Assembly (NCBI RefSeq): GCF_000716785.1
Contig: NZ_JNYY01000005.1
Coordinates: 372,001-436,000 of the forward strand
Origin: Amycolatopsis vancoresmycina
GTDB taxonomy: Bacteria; Actinomycetota; Actinomycetes; Mycobacteriales; Pseudonocardiaceae
Direction of reading: 5' to 3'
Length of the DNA stretch: 64,000 bases
Part shown: positions 37,878 to 54,396 of the stretch, piece after piece
How positions within the stretch are numbered: the first letter of the stretch is position 1
Layout: each line of letters starts with the position of its first letter
Position numbers and translations under genes: made by a program
The notes under the pieces: model-generated
The model's input: the letters and a program-made list of their open reading frames with translations, nothing else
Told to the model about the DNA's origin: nothing
Databases searched by the model: none

Positions 37878-38663
37878 ATGCCGATCTTCACTCGCCGGGT
37901 GCGCGCGCTCGCCGTCACCCTCGCCGCTTTGGGCGGCCTCGCCGTGCCCACGCCCGCGCAAGCGACCGCGTCCCGCGCGTTCGTCGCGCTGGCCGATGTC
38001 GCGCCGTCGATCCTGCAGGACATCCGCTACGACACGCGGCACAACTTCGTCGGCCGCCGCATCGACGGGTACCGGCAGCCGCTGTGCATCCTGACCTGGC
38101 AGGCCGCCGACGGGCTGCGGAAGGCGCAGGCGCAGCTGGTCCGGCTGGGCTACACGCTCAAGGTGTACGACTGCTACCGGCCGCAGCGGGCCGTCGACCA
38201 CTTCGTGCGGTGGGCGAAGGACCTCGCCGACGAGAAGATGAAGGCGGAGTTCTACCCGGACGTCGAAAAGAACCGGCTCTTCGCCGACGGGTACATCGCC
38301 GAGAAGTCCGGGCACAGCCGTGGCAGCACGATGGACCTCACGCTGGTGCGGATCCCGCCGCGGTTCCAGCGGCCGTACGTCCCGGGTGAGCCGCTCGAGG
38401 CGTGCTTCGCGCCGCGGGAGCAACGGTTCCCGGACAACACCGTCGACATGGGCACCGGCTACGACTGCTTCGACCCGCTGGCCCACACCGACAACCCGGC
38501 GATCACCGGCGCGGCCCGGCAGCACCGCGACCTGCTGCGGTCCACGATGGCCGCGGCGGGCTTCCGGAACCTGCCGGAGGAGTGGTGGCACTACACGCTG
38601 AACGACGAACCGTTCCCGGACACCTACTTCGACTTCCCGGTGTCCCGCGGCAGCCTGCGCTGA
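37878..38663 (+). CDS. Secreted D-Ala-D-Ala dipeptidase (VanX family)
   Basis: The product is 261 aa with a signal peptide (about residues 1-30, ending AQA). The M15D zinc motifs are intact: SGHSRGSTMD (His146, Asp153) and EEWWH (Glu234, His238). The conserved YDCYRP supplies the transition-state Arg. VanX proper is cytoplasmic; an exported enzyme suggests peptidoglycan turnover rather than vancomycin resistance. No vanHA neighbours are seen. Confidence 0.8.
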   Translation: MPIFTRRVRALAVTLAALGGLAVPTPAQATASRAFVALADVAPSILQDIRYDTRHNFVGRRIDGYRQPLCILTWQAADGLRKAQAQLVRLGYTLKVYDCYRPQRAVDHFVRWAKDLADEKMKAEFYPDVEKNRLFADGYIAEKSGHSRGSTMDLTLVRIPPRFQRPYVPGEPLEACFAPREQRFPDNTVDMGTGYDCFDPLAHTDNPAITGAARQHRDLLRSTMAAAGFRNLPEEWWHYTLNDEPFPDTYFDFPVSRGSLR

Positions 38664-38664
38664 A

Positions 38665-38697
38665 AGCGCCCCCGGTCCACTGTGGACCAGGGGCGCT
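38665..38697. terminator. Bidirectional terminator
   Basis: The stem AGCGCCCC...GGTCCAC pairs with GTGGACC...GGGGCGCT between two convergent stops (38663 and 38710). Confidence 0.75.
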
Positions 38698-38709
38698 CAG
38701 TGCCGATCG

Positions 38710-40413
38710 TCAGGCCGCGCGGCGGCGCCGGGCGCCGAACACCAGGCCACCGCCGAGTGCGAGGGCGAGCAGTGCGAGCGCGCCGAGGCCGATCGCGTCG
38801 ACGCCGGTGCTGGCCAGGCCGGAGCCACCGCTCTGGCCGCCACCACCGGTTCCGCCGGCCGCACCGGTCGTCGACGTCGGGGCGCCGGCTGTGCAGTCCG
38901 CGGGGTTGACCGGCACCGACGGCAGCGGTGCGTCGCCCTGCTCCACGTCGATCCCGACGCGGGACTCGCCCGAGCCCCAGACGTCGATGGAGGTCGGGTT
39001 CTCGTACTTGACCTTCAGGCCCGCCGGCGGCAAGAGGTACAGCCGGTACTCGGGTCCGGGCACCACGTCGTGGAACTCGAAGTGCCCGTTCGCGTCGGTC
39101 GTCTGCTCACCGGTGACCGGGCAGTGCTGGTCGGACACCAGGACGACCTTGACCCCGGCGACGCCCTGCTGCCCCTGCTTCACGTCGCCCACGACGGTTC
39201 CCTTGGCCCCCGGCACCGCCGCCCGGTCCTCGGCCTGCGCGTGGTTTTCGATGTCGACCTCGGGATAGCCGAAGTCACACGCGGCGAGGACGTAGCCACG
39301 GTTGAAGGCGGCCTTCGGCACCGTTTCGGACACGTCGAACGTGCGGGTCTGCCCCGGCTCGATCGTCACGCCGCCCGCGGCGAGCTCGCCCCACCCCGGG
39401 CCGCGGCCGCTCAGGACGTGGTCGCTGCCGACGCGGTTGCATTCGGCCACGATGCCGGTGAGCGGGATCGGGCCGGAGTTGGCCAGCGTCACGGTGACGT
39501 GCGCGAGGTCTCCGACCGCGTAGGTGTCCTGGGTGAAGGCCATCGTCGCCTTCAGCGCGCCGTTCAACGGCGGCGCCCCGCGGAAGAGCAGGTCGGTGTC
39601 CGATCCGATCCGGACGGTCCGCCACGGGAACAGCCAGCCGTCGACCACGTCGCCGCCGACGTAGTACTCCGCGGCCGGGACGTCGAGCGCGAACTTGCCG
39701 TCGGCGCCGGTCGTCGCGGAGTAGGTACCCGTCCCGTGGGTGTACCGCAGCGTGACCTTGATGCCGGCCAGCTGCTCGCCGGCGTCGAGAACCCCGTTGC
39801 CGTTCTTGTCTCCGTACACCGTGCCGGTCGCGTGCCCGGCCGCTTTGGTCACCGGAACGCTGAACCCGAACTGCGGCCCGGCGCTGTTCCCGCTTCCGTC
39901 GAACACGATGCCGCGCACGGCCGCGGTGGTCGCCTCGAGGTCCCGGACCTGCGCCGAAACCGCCACCTCGAACGACTGCCCGGGTTCGAGGGTGACGCCC
40001 GGCTTGTTCTGGAGCTGACCCCAGCCGCCGTACAGCACCTGCACGTCGGTCGAGTCGATCACCATCTGGTACATCGTCAGGCCGGCCGCCGTCGTCTCGC
40101 CGGTGTTCGTCAGCTTGACGGTGAAGTGGATGTCCTCGTCGGTCCGGTAGGAGTCCTTGTCGAAGACGACCGAGACCGCGACCTGCGCCCGCTCGGCCCG
40201 CGGCTGCACCGCGGGCTTGCTCTCCGGCTGGGTGGAACTCGGCTCCGGTGCCGTCGAACTCGCCGGCGCCTCCGATGTGGACGGCGCCGCCGACGTGGCC
40301 GGTGCGCCGGACTCCGGCGCCGGCTCCGCGGCCGCCGGGCCGGCGAACCCGCCGGTCAGCACGGCTGCGGTCGCGAGCGTGGCGAACCAGCGCGCTCTTA
40401 CGATTTTGTTCAC
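38710..40413 (-). CDS. Sortase-anchored surface protein with SdrD-B-like domains
   Basis: The product is 567 aa. The signal peptide covers residues 1-29. A Ser/Thr/Pro/Glu-rich stalk runs to about 70, then repeated Ig-like/CARDB-like domains. An SdrD-B-type segment GTVYGDKNGNGVLDAGEQ (about 195-212) is a likely calcium loop, and a CNA-B-like domain follows near 410-480. The C-terminus has LASTG, a hydrophobic helix and RRRRAA, which is a sortase signal. It should be covalently attached to the wall. Confidence 0.75.
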   Translation of the reverse strand: MNKIVRARWFATLATAAVLTGGFAGPAAAEPAPESGAPATSAAPSTSEAPASSTAPEPSSTQPESKPAVQPRAERAQVAVSVVFDKDSYRTDEDIHFTVKLTNTGETTAAGLTMYQMVIDSTDVQVLYGGWGQLQNKPGVTLEPGQSFEVAVSAQVRDLEATTAAVRGIVFDGSGNSAGPQFGFSVPVTKAAGHATGTVYGDKNGNGVLDAGEQLAGIKVTLRYTHGTGTYSATTGADGKFALDVPAAEYYVGGDVVDGWLFPWRTVRIGSDTDLLFRGAPPLNGALKATMAFTQDTYAVGDLAHVTVTLANSGPIPLTGIVAECNRVGSDHVLSGRGPGWGELAAGGVTIEPGQTRTFDVSETVPKAAFNRGYVLAACDFGYPEVDIENHAQAEDRAAVPGAKGTVVGDVKQGQQGVAGVKVVLVSDQHCPVTGEQTTDANGHFEFHDVVPGPEYRLYLLPPAGLKVKYENPTSIDVWGSGESRVGIDVEQGDAPLPSVPVNPADCTAGAPTSTTGAAGGTGGGGQSGGSGLASTGVDAIGLGALALLALALGGGLVFGARRRRAA

Positions 40414-40522
40414 GAACAGTCACCCCTGATTACCCGTTGATACGCGCAAAGCCCCCGAACCGCGTGAACCGGGTAACTGTAGCGAAGTACGGACGGGGTG
40501 AATAGCCGTTTGCGAAAACGGG

Positions 40523-40556
40523 AAAGGCCCCCGCCGGAAACCCGGCGGGGGCCTTT
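40523..40556 (-). terminator. rpoBC operon terminator
   Basis: The stem AAAGGCCCCCGCCGG/CCGGCGGGGGCCTTT (40523-40537/40542-40556) lies 16 bp past the rpoC stop, with a T-run on the minus strand. Confidence 0.85.
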
Positions 40557-40572
40557 CTCGTCACAAACCTCG

Positions 40573-44484
<3,912 letters not shown>

Positions 44485-44577
44485 GTCTAGATCCCCTTGG
44501 GGTTGTTTCGGCTAGAGGGGTTGGCGGGCGAGCGAGGGGGCCCTGCGGGAGGCCGGTCCCCCTCGCTCAGCTCGCGA

Positions 44578-48081
<3,504 letters not shown>

Positions 48082-48117
48082 GATGCGTCCTTCCGGGGAC
48101 AATGAGCGGTGACGGCC

Positions 48118-48147
48118 GCCATAGCAACAGCTATCAGCGACTGTCAA
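48118..48147 (-). promoter_or_regulatory. rpoB promoter
   Basis: On the minus strand TTGACA (48142-48147), 18 bp, then TATGGC (48118-48123), a good vegetative promoter. Transcription would start near 48112, about 30 nt before the TTG start. A TAGGAT at 48166-48171 could be a second -10. Confidence 0.65.
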
Positions 48148-48871
48148 GGGTGCCGTGTGCCCACTATCCTAACTACCGGCTCCGGGCAGCCTGAAAGAGG
48201 GCAGCGCAAAGAGGCAGTCTAGCCCGAACGTCGCGGCTTGTCCAGGGGGCGCTCCCGATGGGGCCCAGCCTGCTTCGCAACGTCTTCAGGTATGCCTCCG
48301 GGCGACCCGGTGGTCCCTCCCGCAAGGGCCCCGGTTTCGCCGTCGGGAGTAAGCGTGACCCCACCGGCGCTTCCAGTCAAGATGCCACACGGGGGTCCCG
48401 CCGGTTGGCGCAGCGTGGAAGAGGTTCAGCGGAGCGTGAGCGGCCGAATATCATTCCAGCTACTGGTCGGTAACGCCACCTCGAGGGTCTCTAGCAGGGG
48501 TTTTGCGGCGGAGCGGGGGTATGGCGCAGGCCACGGTGTGGAACCGGTGCCGCGCGGGGTGGACGGGTTTTCGGGTCGGGGACGGCCGGTGGATCGGTTG
48601 GTCCGGCGCCCGCGGCGGAGCACGCCGGAGGTGGACCGCGACGAGCGCGCAGTACACAAGGAGCGGCTTGCCGGAGCCGGACGGCACGACCTCGCACCCC
48701 GGCTCCCGGGGTGCGCCGGTGACCACCACTGCCACGGCACCGGGGCAGCGGCGCGCACCGAACGCGTCACCGGCGTCGCGGGCTGCGCTGCCCTGCACGA
48801 CGCCGGTGCCTCAGTGTTCCCACCGGACACCACATCGAACCGTCACCAGGTGTGACCGCTCGGTCACCGCG
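48148..48871. other. rpoB-rifZ intergenic region without a supported gene
   Basis: This is about 720 bp between the rpoB promoter and the end of rifZ. Several open frames exist on both strands (for example minus 48460-48798), but they overlap one another, lack good ribosome sites and show no recognisable domain. It marks the outer boundary of the ansamycin cluster. Confidence 0.4.
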
Positions 48872-50149
48872 TCAGGAAACCATCTTCCACGCGGCCGCCA
48901 GCTCGACTCGTGACGTGATGTTCATCTTCTGGAAGACCTTCTTCAGGTGGAACGCCACGGTGTGCCGGGAAATGAACAGCTGCCTGCCGACCTCGTTGTT
49001 GGTGTTGCCCTGGCTCACCAGTTCGGCCACCGCGAACTCCGTGCTCGTCAGTCCGTGCGGTACCACTCCTTCGCATTCGACGTTTCGCGCCGTACGCCGC
49101 CGTACGCCGTATTCGCGGAGTTTGTTCACCACCCGGGCCGCGTCGCGGGTGGCGCTCACCGCCGCATACGTGTCCAACACCGATTCGAGAATGCGAATCG
49201 TCCGGTCCCGTTCCGAAGAGCGGGCGGCCAGCAAGCTCGCCAGGTCTTCGCGCGCGGAGGCCGCACACCACCGGTCGGGGTGGATTTCGGCCGCTTCGCG
49301 CAATTTGACGGCGTCCTTTTCCAGCAAACCGGCCGCGTGCCGGGCCGATCCCCGGATGACGTCGAATTCCGGTTGCTCGGCGGCCACCGCGGTGGCCGCG
49401 TCCACCGCGATCTTCGCGAGGTCGTCCGCACCCAGTTTGCCGCAGACGCGAACCAGCCAGGACGCCGCCGCCGGCTCCGAGACCAGGAGCTGCCGGAGCA
49501 CCACGGGGTTCGTGACGATGCCGGCGATGAGGCTCGCCGCGCTCTCCACCCCGCTGCGGGCCTCCACGGCCTGCGCGGCCACCCACGCGCCCGGTGCCTG
49601 CCCGAAGTACCCGAGCAGCGCCTCGTCCGCCAGTTTGTCCACGAAGTGACGGCACGCCCGCATGTCCGCCCGGCGCAGTGCGCCCAGCGCCAGCACGACG
49701 TAACTGGGTGGCCGCAGGGACCGGTCGCCGCACCCTTCGGCGATCCGCAGACCCGTGCTGATCTCGGCCATCGCCCCGTCGACGCTGCCCATGGCGAACA
49801 GCAGGCTGCCCCGGACGTTGTGCGAAACCGCGGTCATGCGCTCCGACGGCGCCCCGCTCCTGGTCGCCTCGACCGCGTCGAGCACCCGGCGGCCCGATTC
49901 GAGCTCCCGCGCCTTGATGAGCAGCCCGACATACCAGAACTGGGCCAGGTCGTAGAGCTCGGGCGCGTCCTGGCGGCGGCCCGCGGCCGCCGCTTTGGCG
50001 CACTCCAGGCCCCGGTCGAGCCGCCCGTCGAACCACGAAGAGGCGGACCTGCGAAGGAATCCCGCGGTGTCACAGGATCGCTGCATCAAATCGTCGCCGA
50101 ATCCGGTGAATGGATTTCTCGGCACATGCAAGGTTGATACGTCCAACAT
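48872..50149 (-). CDS. rifZ: LuxR-family pathway regulator (RifZ-type)
   Basis: The product is 425 aa from ATG 50149. The first 350 residues are a helical, TPR-like region without a P-loop. The C-terminal LuxR HTH is complete (LTSTEFAVAELVSQGNTNNE, VGRQLFISRHTVAFHLKKVF). In A. mediterranei the regulator RifZ sits between rpoB and rifJ and activates the rif operons through CTACC-N8-GGATG sites. Gene position, domain and the four matching sites found here agree. The HTH half should bind DNA; what the large N-terminal region senses is unknown. It is probably the activator of all nearby cluster operons. Confidence 0.8.
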   Translation of the reverse strand: MLDVSTLHVPRNPFTGFGDDLMQRSCDTAGFLRRSASSWFDGRLDRGLECAKAAAAGRRQDAPELYDLAQFWYVGLLIKARELESGRRVLDAVEATRSGAPSERMTAVSHNVRGSLLFAMGSVDGAMAEISTGLRIAEGCGDRSLRPPSYVVLALGALRRADMRACRHFVDKLADEALLGYFGQAPGAWVAAQAVEARSGVESAASLIAGIVTNPVVLRQLLVSEPAAASWLVRVCGKLGADDLAKIAVDAATAVAAEQPEFDVIRGSARHAAGLLEKDAVKLREAAEIHPDRWCAASAREDLASLLAARSSERDRTIRILESVLDTYAAVSATRDAARVVNKLREYGVRRRTARNVECEGVVPHGLTSTEFAVAELVSQGNTNNEVGRQLFISRHTVAFHLKKVFQKMNITSRVELAAAWKMVS

Positions 50150-50440
50150 CGGCCATCCCCAGAAAATAGACGAAGCAGAATCGATCTTGCGGCGCGCCGT
50201 GCTGCCGCGAATTTCATCCCACCGGCTGCGGACGGCATTGGCCGCAGAGAGCCGCCCAGTCGAGCCAGATTAATGCGCACCGCGTCAAATCGCTGTGCAC
50301 GGCGCACCGGATGATCAACATTCAGGGGCGCGCAAGCAGGACGAAAATGAGCGCGCCACAGCCACCTCCCAGTTGGCTTGTGAACAATTAACCTGTTTGC
50401 TTCGCTCACGATAGCTTCGCCACGAGCCTTCCCTGGCACC
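50150..50440 (-). promoter_or_regulatory. rifZ upstream region
   Basis: About 290 bp upstream of rifZ is less GC-rich than its surroundings and has no supported gene. No RifZ-type box was found, so autoregulation by the same site is not suggested. Confidence 0.4.
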
Positions 50441-50460
50441 ACTGTGACTACAGTCACAGT
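50441..50460. promoter_or_regulatory. CRP/FNR-type palindromic operator
   Basis: A perfect inverted repeat ACTGTGACTACAGTCACAGT contains TGTGA-N6-TCACA (50443-50458), the consensus core of CRP-family sites. It lies about 290 bp upstream of the rifZ start and about 190 bp past the rifJ stop, so rifZ is the likely target. Confidence 0.6.
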
Positions 50461-50650
50461 CTTCCGGAATGCTCTCTACGTTCGGTTCCCCTTGCGCGAC
50501 AACAAGATTCTCTTCCGTGGAGGTGTTCGAATCAGCCTACTGGCCTAGGGGCGTATTCGGTTAGTAGTCAACCAACCATCTTCAGGCGCTATGTCGTATT
50601 GGCCCGCCTCGCACTCTGAGCCAGCCGGGGGACGCGCTACCGCGAAAGAC
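50461..50650. other. Non-coding stretch between operator and rifJ
   Basis: About 190 bp with no gene or clear terminator seen. Part may be the far end of the rifZ control region. Confidence 0.3.
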
Positions 50651-51100
50651 TCACCGAGCCGGATTGCCCGCGACCAGATGCAGCAGCGCCTGCGCCGCCA
50701 GGCGGTACCCGAAGGCCCCCAAACCGACCACCACGCCGCTGGCCAAGGGCGCGATGACCGATTCGTGCCGGAACTGCTCGCGTGCCCACACGTTGCTCAG
50801 GTGCACCTCGATCCACGGCGGCTCGTAGCTCGCCAGCGCGTCACGCAGGCTCCAGCCGGCGATCATCAGGGCACCCGGGTTCACGATGGCGCCCACCGTG
50901 GCGCCGTGGTGCTCGTGGATCGCGCTGACCAGCTCGCCCTCGCCCTCGCGCTGGATCGACACGACTTCCCACCCGCGGGCGCTCACCTCTTCGGCGACGG
51001 CCTTCTCGATGTCGGCGAGCGTGTCGGTGCCGTAGATCTCGGGCTCGCGCCGGCCCAGCACACCCAGATTCGGACCGTTCAGGAGAAGGACGACGCTCAC
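50651..51100 (-). CDS. rifJ: Aminodehydroquinate dehydratase (type II dehydroquinase)
   Basis: The product is 149 aa from GTG 51100. The type II dehydroquinase motifs are present: LLNGPNLGVLGRREPEIYG with the lid Tyr and Arg, IVNPGAL and VHLSN. In the aminoshikimate pathway it dehydrates aminodehydroquinate to aminodehydroshikimate, on the route to the starter 3-amino-5-hydroxybenzoic acid (AHBA). The family also serves shikimate synthesis; the cluster context points to AHBA. Confidence 0.85.
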   Translation of the reverse strand: MSVVLLLNGPNLGVLGRREPEIYGTDTLADIEKAVAEEVSARGWEVVSIQREGEGELVSAIHEHHGATVGAIVNPGALMIAGWSLRDALASYEPPWIEVHLSNVWAREQFRHESVIAPLASGVVVGLGAFGYRLAAQALLHLVAGNPAR

Positions 51101-51207
51101 GGGACACCTCGCTCAGCCATGGGCCAGTCGGACCACCCCATGCTGTCGGCGCCGGTCACCCCGGACCACCCTTACCTTGATAGTCGCGCCTCCCCCGCCA
51201 CGCAGAC

Positions 51208-51252
51208 CTATCAGACCGAGGGATGCCCGGCCCGCGTTCGCCGACCTAGGCT
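51208..51252 (+). promoter_or_regulatory. RifZ-type activated promoter of the first P450
   Basis: The box CTATCAGACCGAGGGATG (51208-51225), 21 bp, then -10 TAGGCT (51247-51252). The box covers the -35 position, as in class II activation. The P450 start is 92 bp beyond the -10. The same layout recurs at three other promoters in this window. Confidence 0.75.
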
Positions 51253-51343
51253 CCGACTTGACCAGGCCGGTCGCGGGATCGCCGCCTGCCCGGCGTCGCC
51301 CCCCGTCCGGCCCGCGCGAGACCGGGAATGGAGTTCCGCCGCA

Positions 51344-52603
51344 GTGACGACCAAGGTGACCGAGACCGGCAACGAATCGATGCGCTCGCCCCTTCCCGAG
51401 CAGTACGTCCGGCGCGAGGACCCGTTCACCGTGCCTGCCGCACTGGTGGCCGCGGCGGGGCAGGGCCCGATCGCCAAGGCGCAGCTGGCCGGCGGTGACC
51501 CGTTCTGGCTGGTGTCCGGGTTCGATGAGGCCCGCGCGGTGCTGTCGGACCCGCGCTTCTCCTCCGACCGGTTCAGCTACCACCCCCGGTTCAAGGAGCT
51601 GCCCGAAGAGGTCCGGGACCGGCTGCGCAACGACAAGGCGCGGGCCGGGTCGTTCATCAACATGGACCCGCCCGAGCACACCCGGTACCGCAAGCTGCTG
51701 ACCGGGCAGTTCACCGTCCGCCGGATCCGCGAGCTCGGTGCCCGGATCGAGGAGATCGTCGCCGGGCAGCTGGACGCCATGCTGGCCAAGGGCACCACCG
51801 CCGACCTGATGGCCGACTTCGCCTTCCCGGTCCCCTCCCTGATGATCTGCGAGCTGCTCGGGGTGCCCTACGCCGACCGCGGGGAGTTCCAGGAGCGGGC
51901 CAAAATGCTGCTGCGGATGGACCTGCCGGTCAAGGAGGGGATGGAGAACTTCGAGGCGCTGCGCGCCTTCATCCAGCGGCTGATCGACGAGAAGCGCGCG
52001 AACCCCGCCGACGACCTGCTCTCCGGCCTGATCCACCACGCCGGGGCCGATCCCGCGCTCACCGACGACGAGCTCGTCAACATCGCCAACCTGCTGCTGC
52101 TGGCCGGCTACGACACCACGGCGAGCATGCTGGGGCTGGGCATCTTCGTGCTGCTGCAGCGCCCGGACCAGCTCGCCGCGCTGCGCGACGACCCGTCCCG
52201 CACCGAGGACGCCGTCGAAGAGATGCTGCGCTACCTGTCGGTGATCAACCCGGGGCTCTTCCGGTTCGCGACCGAGGACCTGGAGTTCTTCGGCGAGCAG
52301 ATCCCGGCCGGCTCGACCGTGGTCGTCTCGGTGCTGGCCACCAACCGGAACGCGCAGCACCGGCCGGACGCGCAGGAGCTGGACGTGACCCGGGCCCGCG
52401 GGCCGCACCTGGCCTTCGGCCACGGCGTGCACCAGTGCCTCGGCCAGCAGCTGGCCCGGATGGAGCTGCAGATCGGCTACCCCGAGCTGCTGCGCCGGCT
52501 GCCCGGCCTCCGGCTCGCCGTGGCGCCGGAAGAGGTCACCTTGCGCAACGACATGCTGACCTTCGGCGTGCACACCCTGCCGGTCGTCTGGGACGCCCCC
52601 TGA
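51344..52603 (+). CDS. rif16: Cytochrome P450 of the ansamycin cluster (probable Rif16)
   Basis: The product is 419 aa from GTG 51344 (VTTKVTETGNESMRS); ATG 51380 is an alternative. The I-helix AGYDTT, ExxR (EEMLRYL) and heme-ligand loop FGHGVHQCLGQQLARME are intact. It lies between rifJ and rif15B, where I recall rif16 in A. mediterranei. Rif16 oxidises rifamycin L to B after Rif15 acts. Identity with Rif16 rather than another rif P450 rests on position only. It is convergent with rif15B and shares a bidirectional terminator. Confidence 0.7.
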   Translation: MTTKVTETGNESMRSPLPEQYVRREDPFTVPAALVAAAGQGPIAKAQLAGGDPFWLVSGFDEARAVLSDPRFSSDRFSYHPRFKELPEEVRDRLRNDKARAGSFINMDPPEHTRYRKLLTGQFTVRRIRELGARIEEIVAGQLDAMLAKGTTADLMADFAFPVPSLMICELLGVPYADRGEFQERAKMLLRMDLPVKEGMENFEALRAFIQRLIDEKRANPADDLLSGLIHHAGADPALTDDELVNIANLLLLAGYDTTASMLGLGIFVLLQRPDQLAALRDDPSRTEDAVEEMLRYLSVINPGLFRFATEDLEFFGEQIPAGSTVVVSVLATNRNAQHRPDAQELDVTRARGPHLAFGHGVHQCLGQQLARMELQIGYPELLRRLPGLRLAVAPEEVTLRNDMLTFGVHTLPVVWDAP

Positions 52604-52620
52604 CCTATTAATAGTGTGTG

Positions 52621-52664
52621 CCGAAAAGGGCCGGTCCGGGAGTTCCCCGGACCGGCCCTTTCGG
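52621..52664. terminator. Bidirectional terminator between P450 and rif15B
   Basis: Long arms CCGAAAAGGGCCGGTCCGGG (52621-52640) and its near-complement (52646-52664), with T-runs on both strands, separate the two convergent genes. Confidence 0.85.
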
Positions 52665-52671
52665 CGTGCGG

Positions 52672-53583
52672 TCAGCTGATGAAGTCGCCGATCGACGCGG
52701 CCAGGCTCTCGGCGTCCACGCCCAGCAGCCGGTCGTGCTCCTCGGCCGTGCCGTAGACGCGGGCCTCGCGGTCGCGCCAGGTGCCGAACGACCGCAGCCG
52801 GTGCGGGACGTCGGCGAGGGCCTCGCCCACCTCGAACGCCGAGGTGCCGCGCAGGTACGGCTCGACCAGCACCACGTCCGGCCGGGCCCCGGCCACGGCG
52901 TCGCGCAGGCCGGCGTGGTCGAACGGGCGGATCGTCGACGTGTACAGCACGGTGACGTCCAGCGTCTCGGTCGCCGCGAGCACCTGGTCCAGCACCGGGC
53001 CCACCGCCAGCACCACGCCGCGGCTGCCCCGCCGGAGCACGGTGAAGCCGTCGGACACCGGCACGGCCTCGCTGTTGGCGCGCTCGGACAGCCGGACGTA
53101 GACCCGCCCGTCGCCGGCGATGGCCTGGCGCAGCAGCGGGGCGACCTCGTCCTCGTGGCCCGGCACGTGCACGGTCCAGCCCGGCAGGGTGTCGAGCAGC
53201 GCCACGTCGCCGGGGGCCTGGTGGGTGCGACCCCACGACGGGTCGTCGTAGGAGGCGCCGACGCTGACCAGCACCGCGCCGACGTCCTGGTGGCCGAGGC
53301 CGATCTTGATCTGCTCGAACGGCCGCTCGATCAGGAACGGCCCGTAGGTGTGCACCATCGGCCGCATCCCGGCCAGCGCGAACCCGCCGGCGATGTCGAT
53401 CATCGCCTGCTCCCGGATGCCGAGGTTGACCACCCGGTCCGGGTGCTCCTTCTTGGCTTCCCAGAAGAACCACGACGAGATGTCCGCGGTCAGCACGACC
53501 AGCCGGGGGTCCGCGTCGAGCGACTCGACCACGGTCTCGGCCCAGACGGTCCGCATCTGCTTCCTGGTCAGCTGGGCGGTCAT
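52672..53583 (-). CDS. rif15B: Transketolase C-terminal subunit (Rif15B)
   Basis: The product is 303 aa carrying the Pyr and C-terminal domains of a split transketolase: VVLTADISSWFFWE, NLGIREQAMIDIAGG with the catalytic Glu, and the C-terminal TSTIRPFD segment. With the N-terminal subunit it forms a TPP enzyme. In rifamycin synthesis it transfers a C2 ketol unit to C-4 of rifamycin S to give rifamycin L. It starts inside the rif15A stop (ATGA overlap). Confidence 0.82.
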   Translation of the reverse strand: MTAQLTRKQMRTVWAETVVESLDADPRLVVLTADISSWFFWEAKKEHPDRVVNLGIREQAMIDIAGGFALAGMRPMVHTYGPFLIERPFEQIKIGLGHQDVGAVLVSVGASYDDPSWGRTHQAPGDVALLDTLPGWTVHVPGHEDEVAPLLRQAIAGDGRVYVRLSERANSEAVPVSDGFTVLRRGSRGVVLAVGPVLDQVLAATETLDVTVLYTSTIRPFDHAGLRDAVAGARPDVVLVEPYLRGTSAFEVGEALADVPHRLRSFGTWRDREARVYGTAEEHDRLLGVDAESLAASIGDFIS

Positions 53584-54275
53584 GCCGCGCCCCCTTCCGC
53601 GAACGGGAGGATCTCCGCCACGACGACCTGCGGCCGCCCGTCGGGCTCCCTGGTGAGTGCCTCGTACAGGGCGTCGTGGTCACGGCCGTTCACCGTGGAC
53701 GCCCGCCAGTCCTCGCCGGCGAAGCGGGCGGCGATCCCGCCCGGCCAGCCGAGGCTCGCCGTCTTGTTGTCGATGACGATCGCGGTGAGGCGGTCCAGCC
53801 CGAGGCGGCCGGCGATCGCCATCGTCTCGTGGTTGCTGCCTTCGTCGAACTCGCCGTCGCCCAGCAGCACGAACACGCGGGCGTCGTAGTGCCCCTGCGC
53901 GCGCAGCGCGAGGGCGGTGCCGACGCCGAGCGGGAGGCCGTGGCCGAGCGAACCGGCGCTGATCTCGACGCCGGGCGCCAGGTTGCGGTCCGGGTGCATG
54001 CCGAGCGGCGAGCCGAACGTCCGCCAGGTGTCCAGGGTTTCCGGTTCGATGAAGCCCTTCGCGGCGAGCATCGTGTAGTAGGCCATCGGCCCGTGGCCCT
54101 TGGACAGGTAGAACCGGTCCCGGCCGGGGTCGTCGATGTTCTCCGGCGACACGTTCAGCACGCGGTCGTAGAGCACCCAGAGGACGTCCAGCGTGGATGT
54201 CGCGGCCGCCAGGTGCTTGTCGTCCCCGGTCAACCTGGCGAACAGGCCTTTTATCGTCTCTTCTGTCGTCAGCAT
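53580..54275 (-). CDS. rif15A: Transketolase N-terminal subunit (Rif15A)
   Basis: The product is 231 aa from ATG 54275 with GAGGAAG 5 nt upstream; GTG 54302 is possible. The TPP-binding domain is complete: SKGHGPMAYYTMLA, GSLGHGLPLGVGTALA and the TPP motif GDGEFDEGSNHE...DNK. It pairs with the downstream subunit. Its promoter faces that of the second P450. Confidence 0.82.
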   Translation of the reverse strand: MLTTEETIKGLFARLTGDDKHLAAATSTLDVLWVLYDRVLNVSPENIDDPGRDRFYLSKGHGPMAYYTMLAAKGFIEPETLDTWRTFGSPLGMHPDRNLAPGVEISAGSLGHGLPLGVGTALALRAQGHYDARVFVLLGDGEFDEGSNHETMAIAGRLGLDRLTAIVIDNKTASLGWPGGIAARFAGEDWRASTVNGRDHDALYEALTREPDGRPQVVVAEILPFAEGGAA

Positions 54276-54313
54276 TCGCGCTTCCTCGGTCGCAGCGGGC
54301 ACGAGTCTTCCGC

Positions 54314-54358
54314 AGGCTAGGTCGCACGCCGGGGCCCGGACATCCCCCGACCTGATAG
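54314..54358 (-). promoter_or_regulatory. RifZ-type activated promoter of rif15A/B
   Basis: On the minus strand the box CTATCAGGTCGGGGGATG (54341-54358), 21 bp, then -10 TAGCCT (54314-54319). It stands back to back with the P450 promoter, the two boxes 38 bp apart. Confidence 0.75.
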
Positions 54359-54396
54359 CACCGGACCTCCAGAGTCCACAAAGGACACTATGAGCA

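Noticed and set aside
37878..38663. VanX-like gene as part of a glycopeptide-resistance operon
   Set aside because: It has a signal peptide and no vanH, vanA or VanRS-type neighbours; it reads better as a cell-wall enzyme.
48460..48798. Open frame of 112 codons in the rpoB-rifZ gap
   Set aside because: No ribosome site, no domain, overlapping competitors in other frames and Arg/Pro-rich shadow composition.
50150..50640. Search for a RifZ box that would autoregulate rifZ
   Set aside because: No CTACC-N8-GGATG-like pair with correct spacing was found; nearest partial matches (CATCC near 50154, CTACT near 50537) lack the partner half.
51166..51183. Possible fifth RifZ-type box for rifJ (minus strand CTATC-N8-GGTGG)
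   Set aside because: The second half-site has two mismatches and no TANNNT lies 21 bp downstream, unlike the other four.
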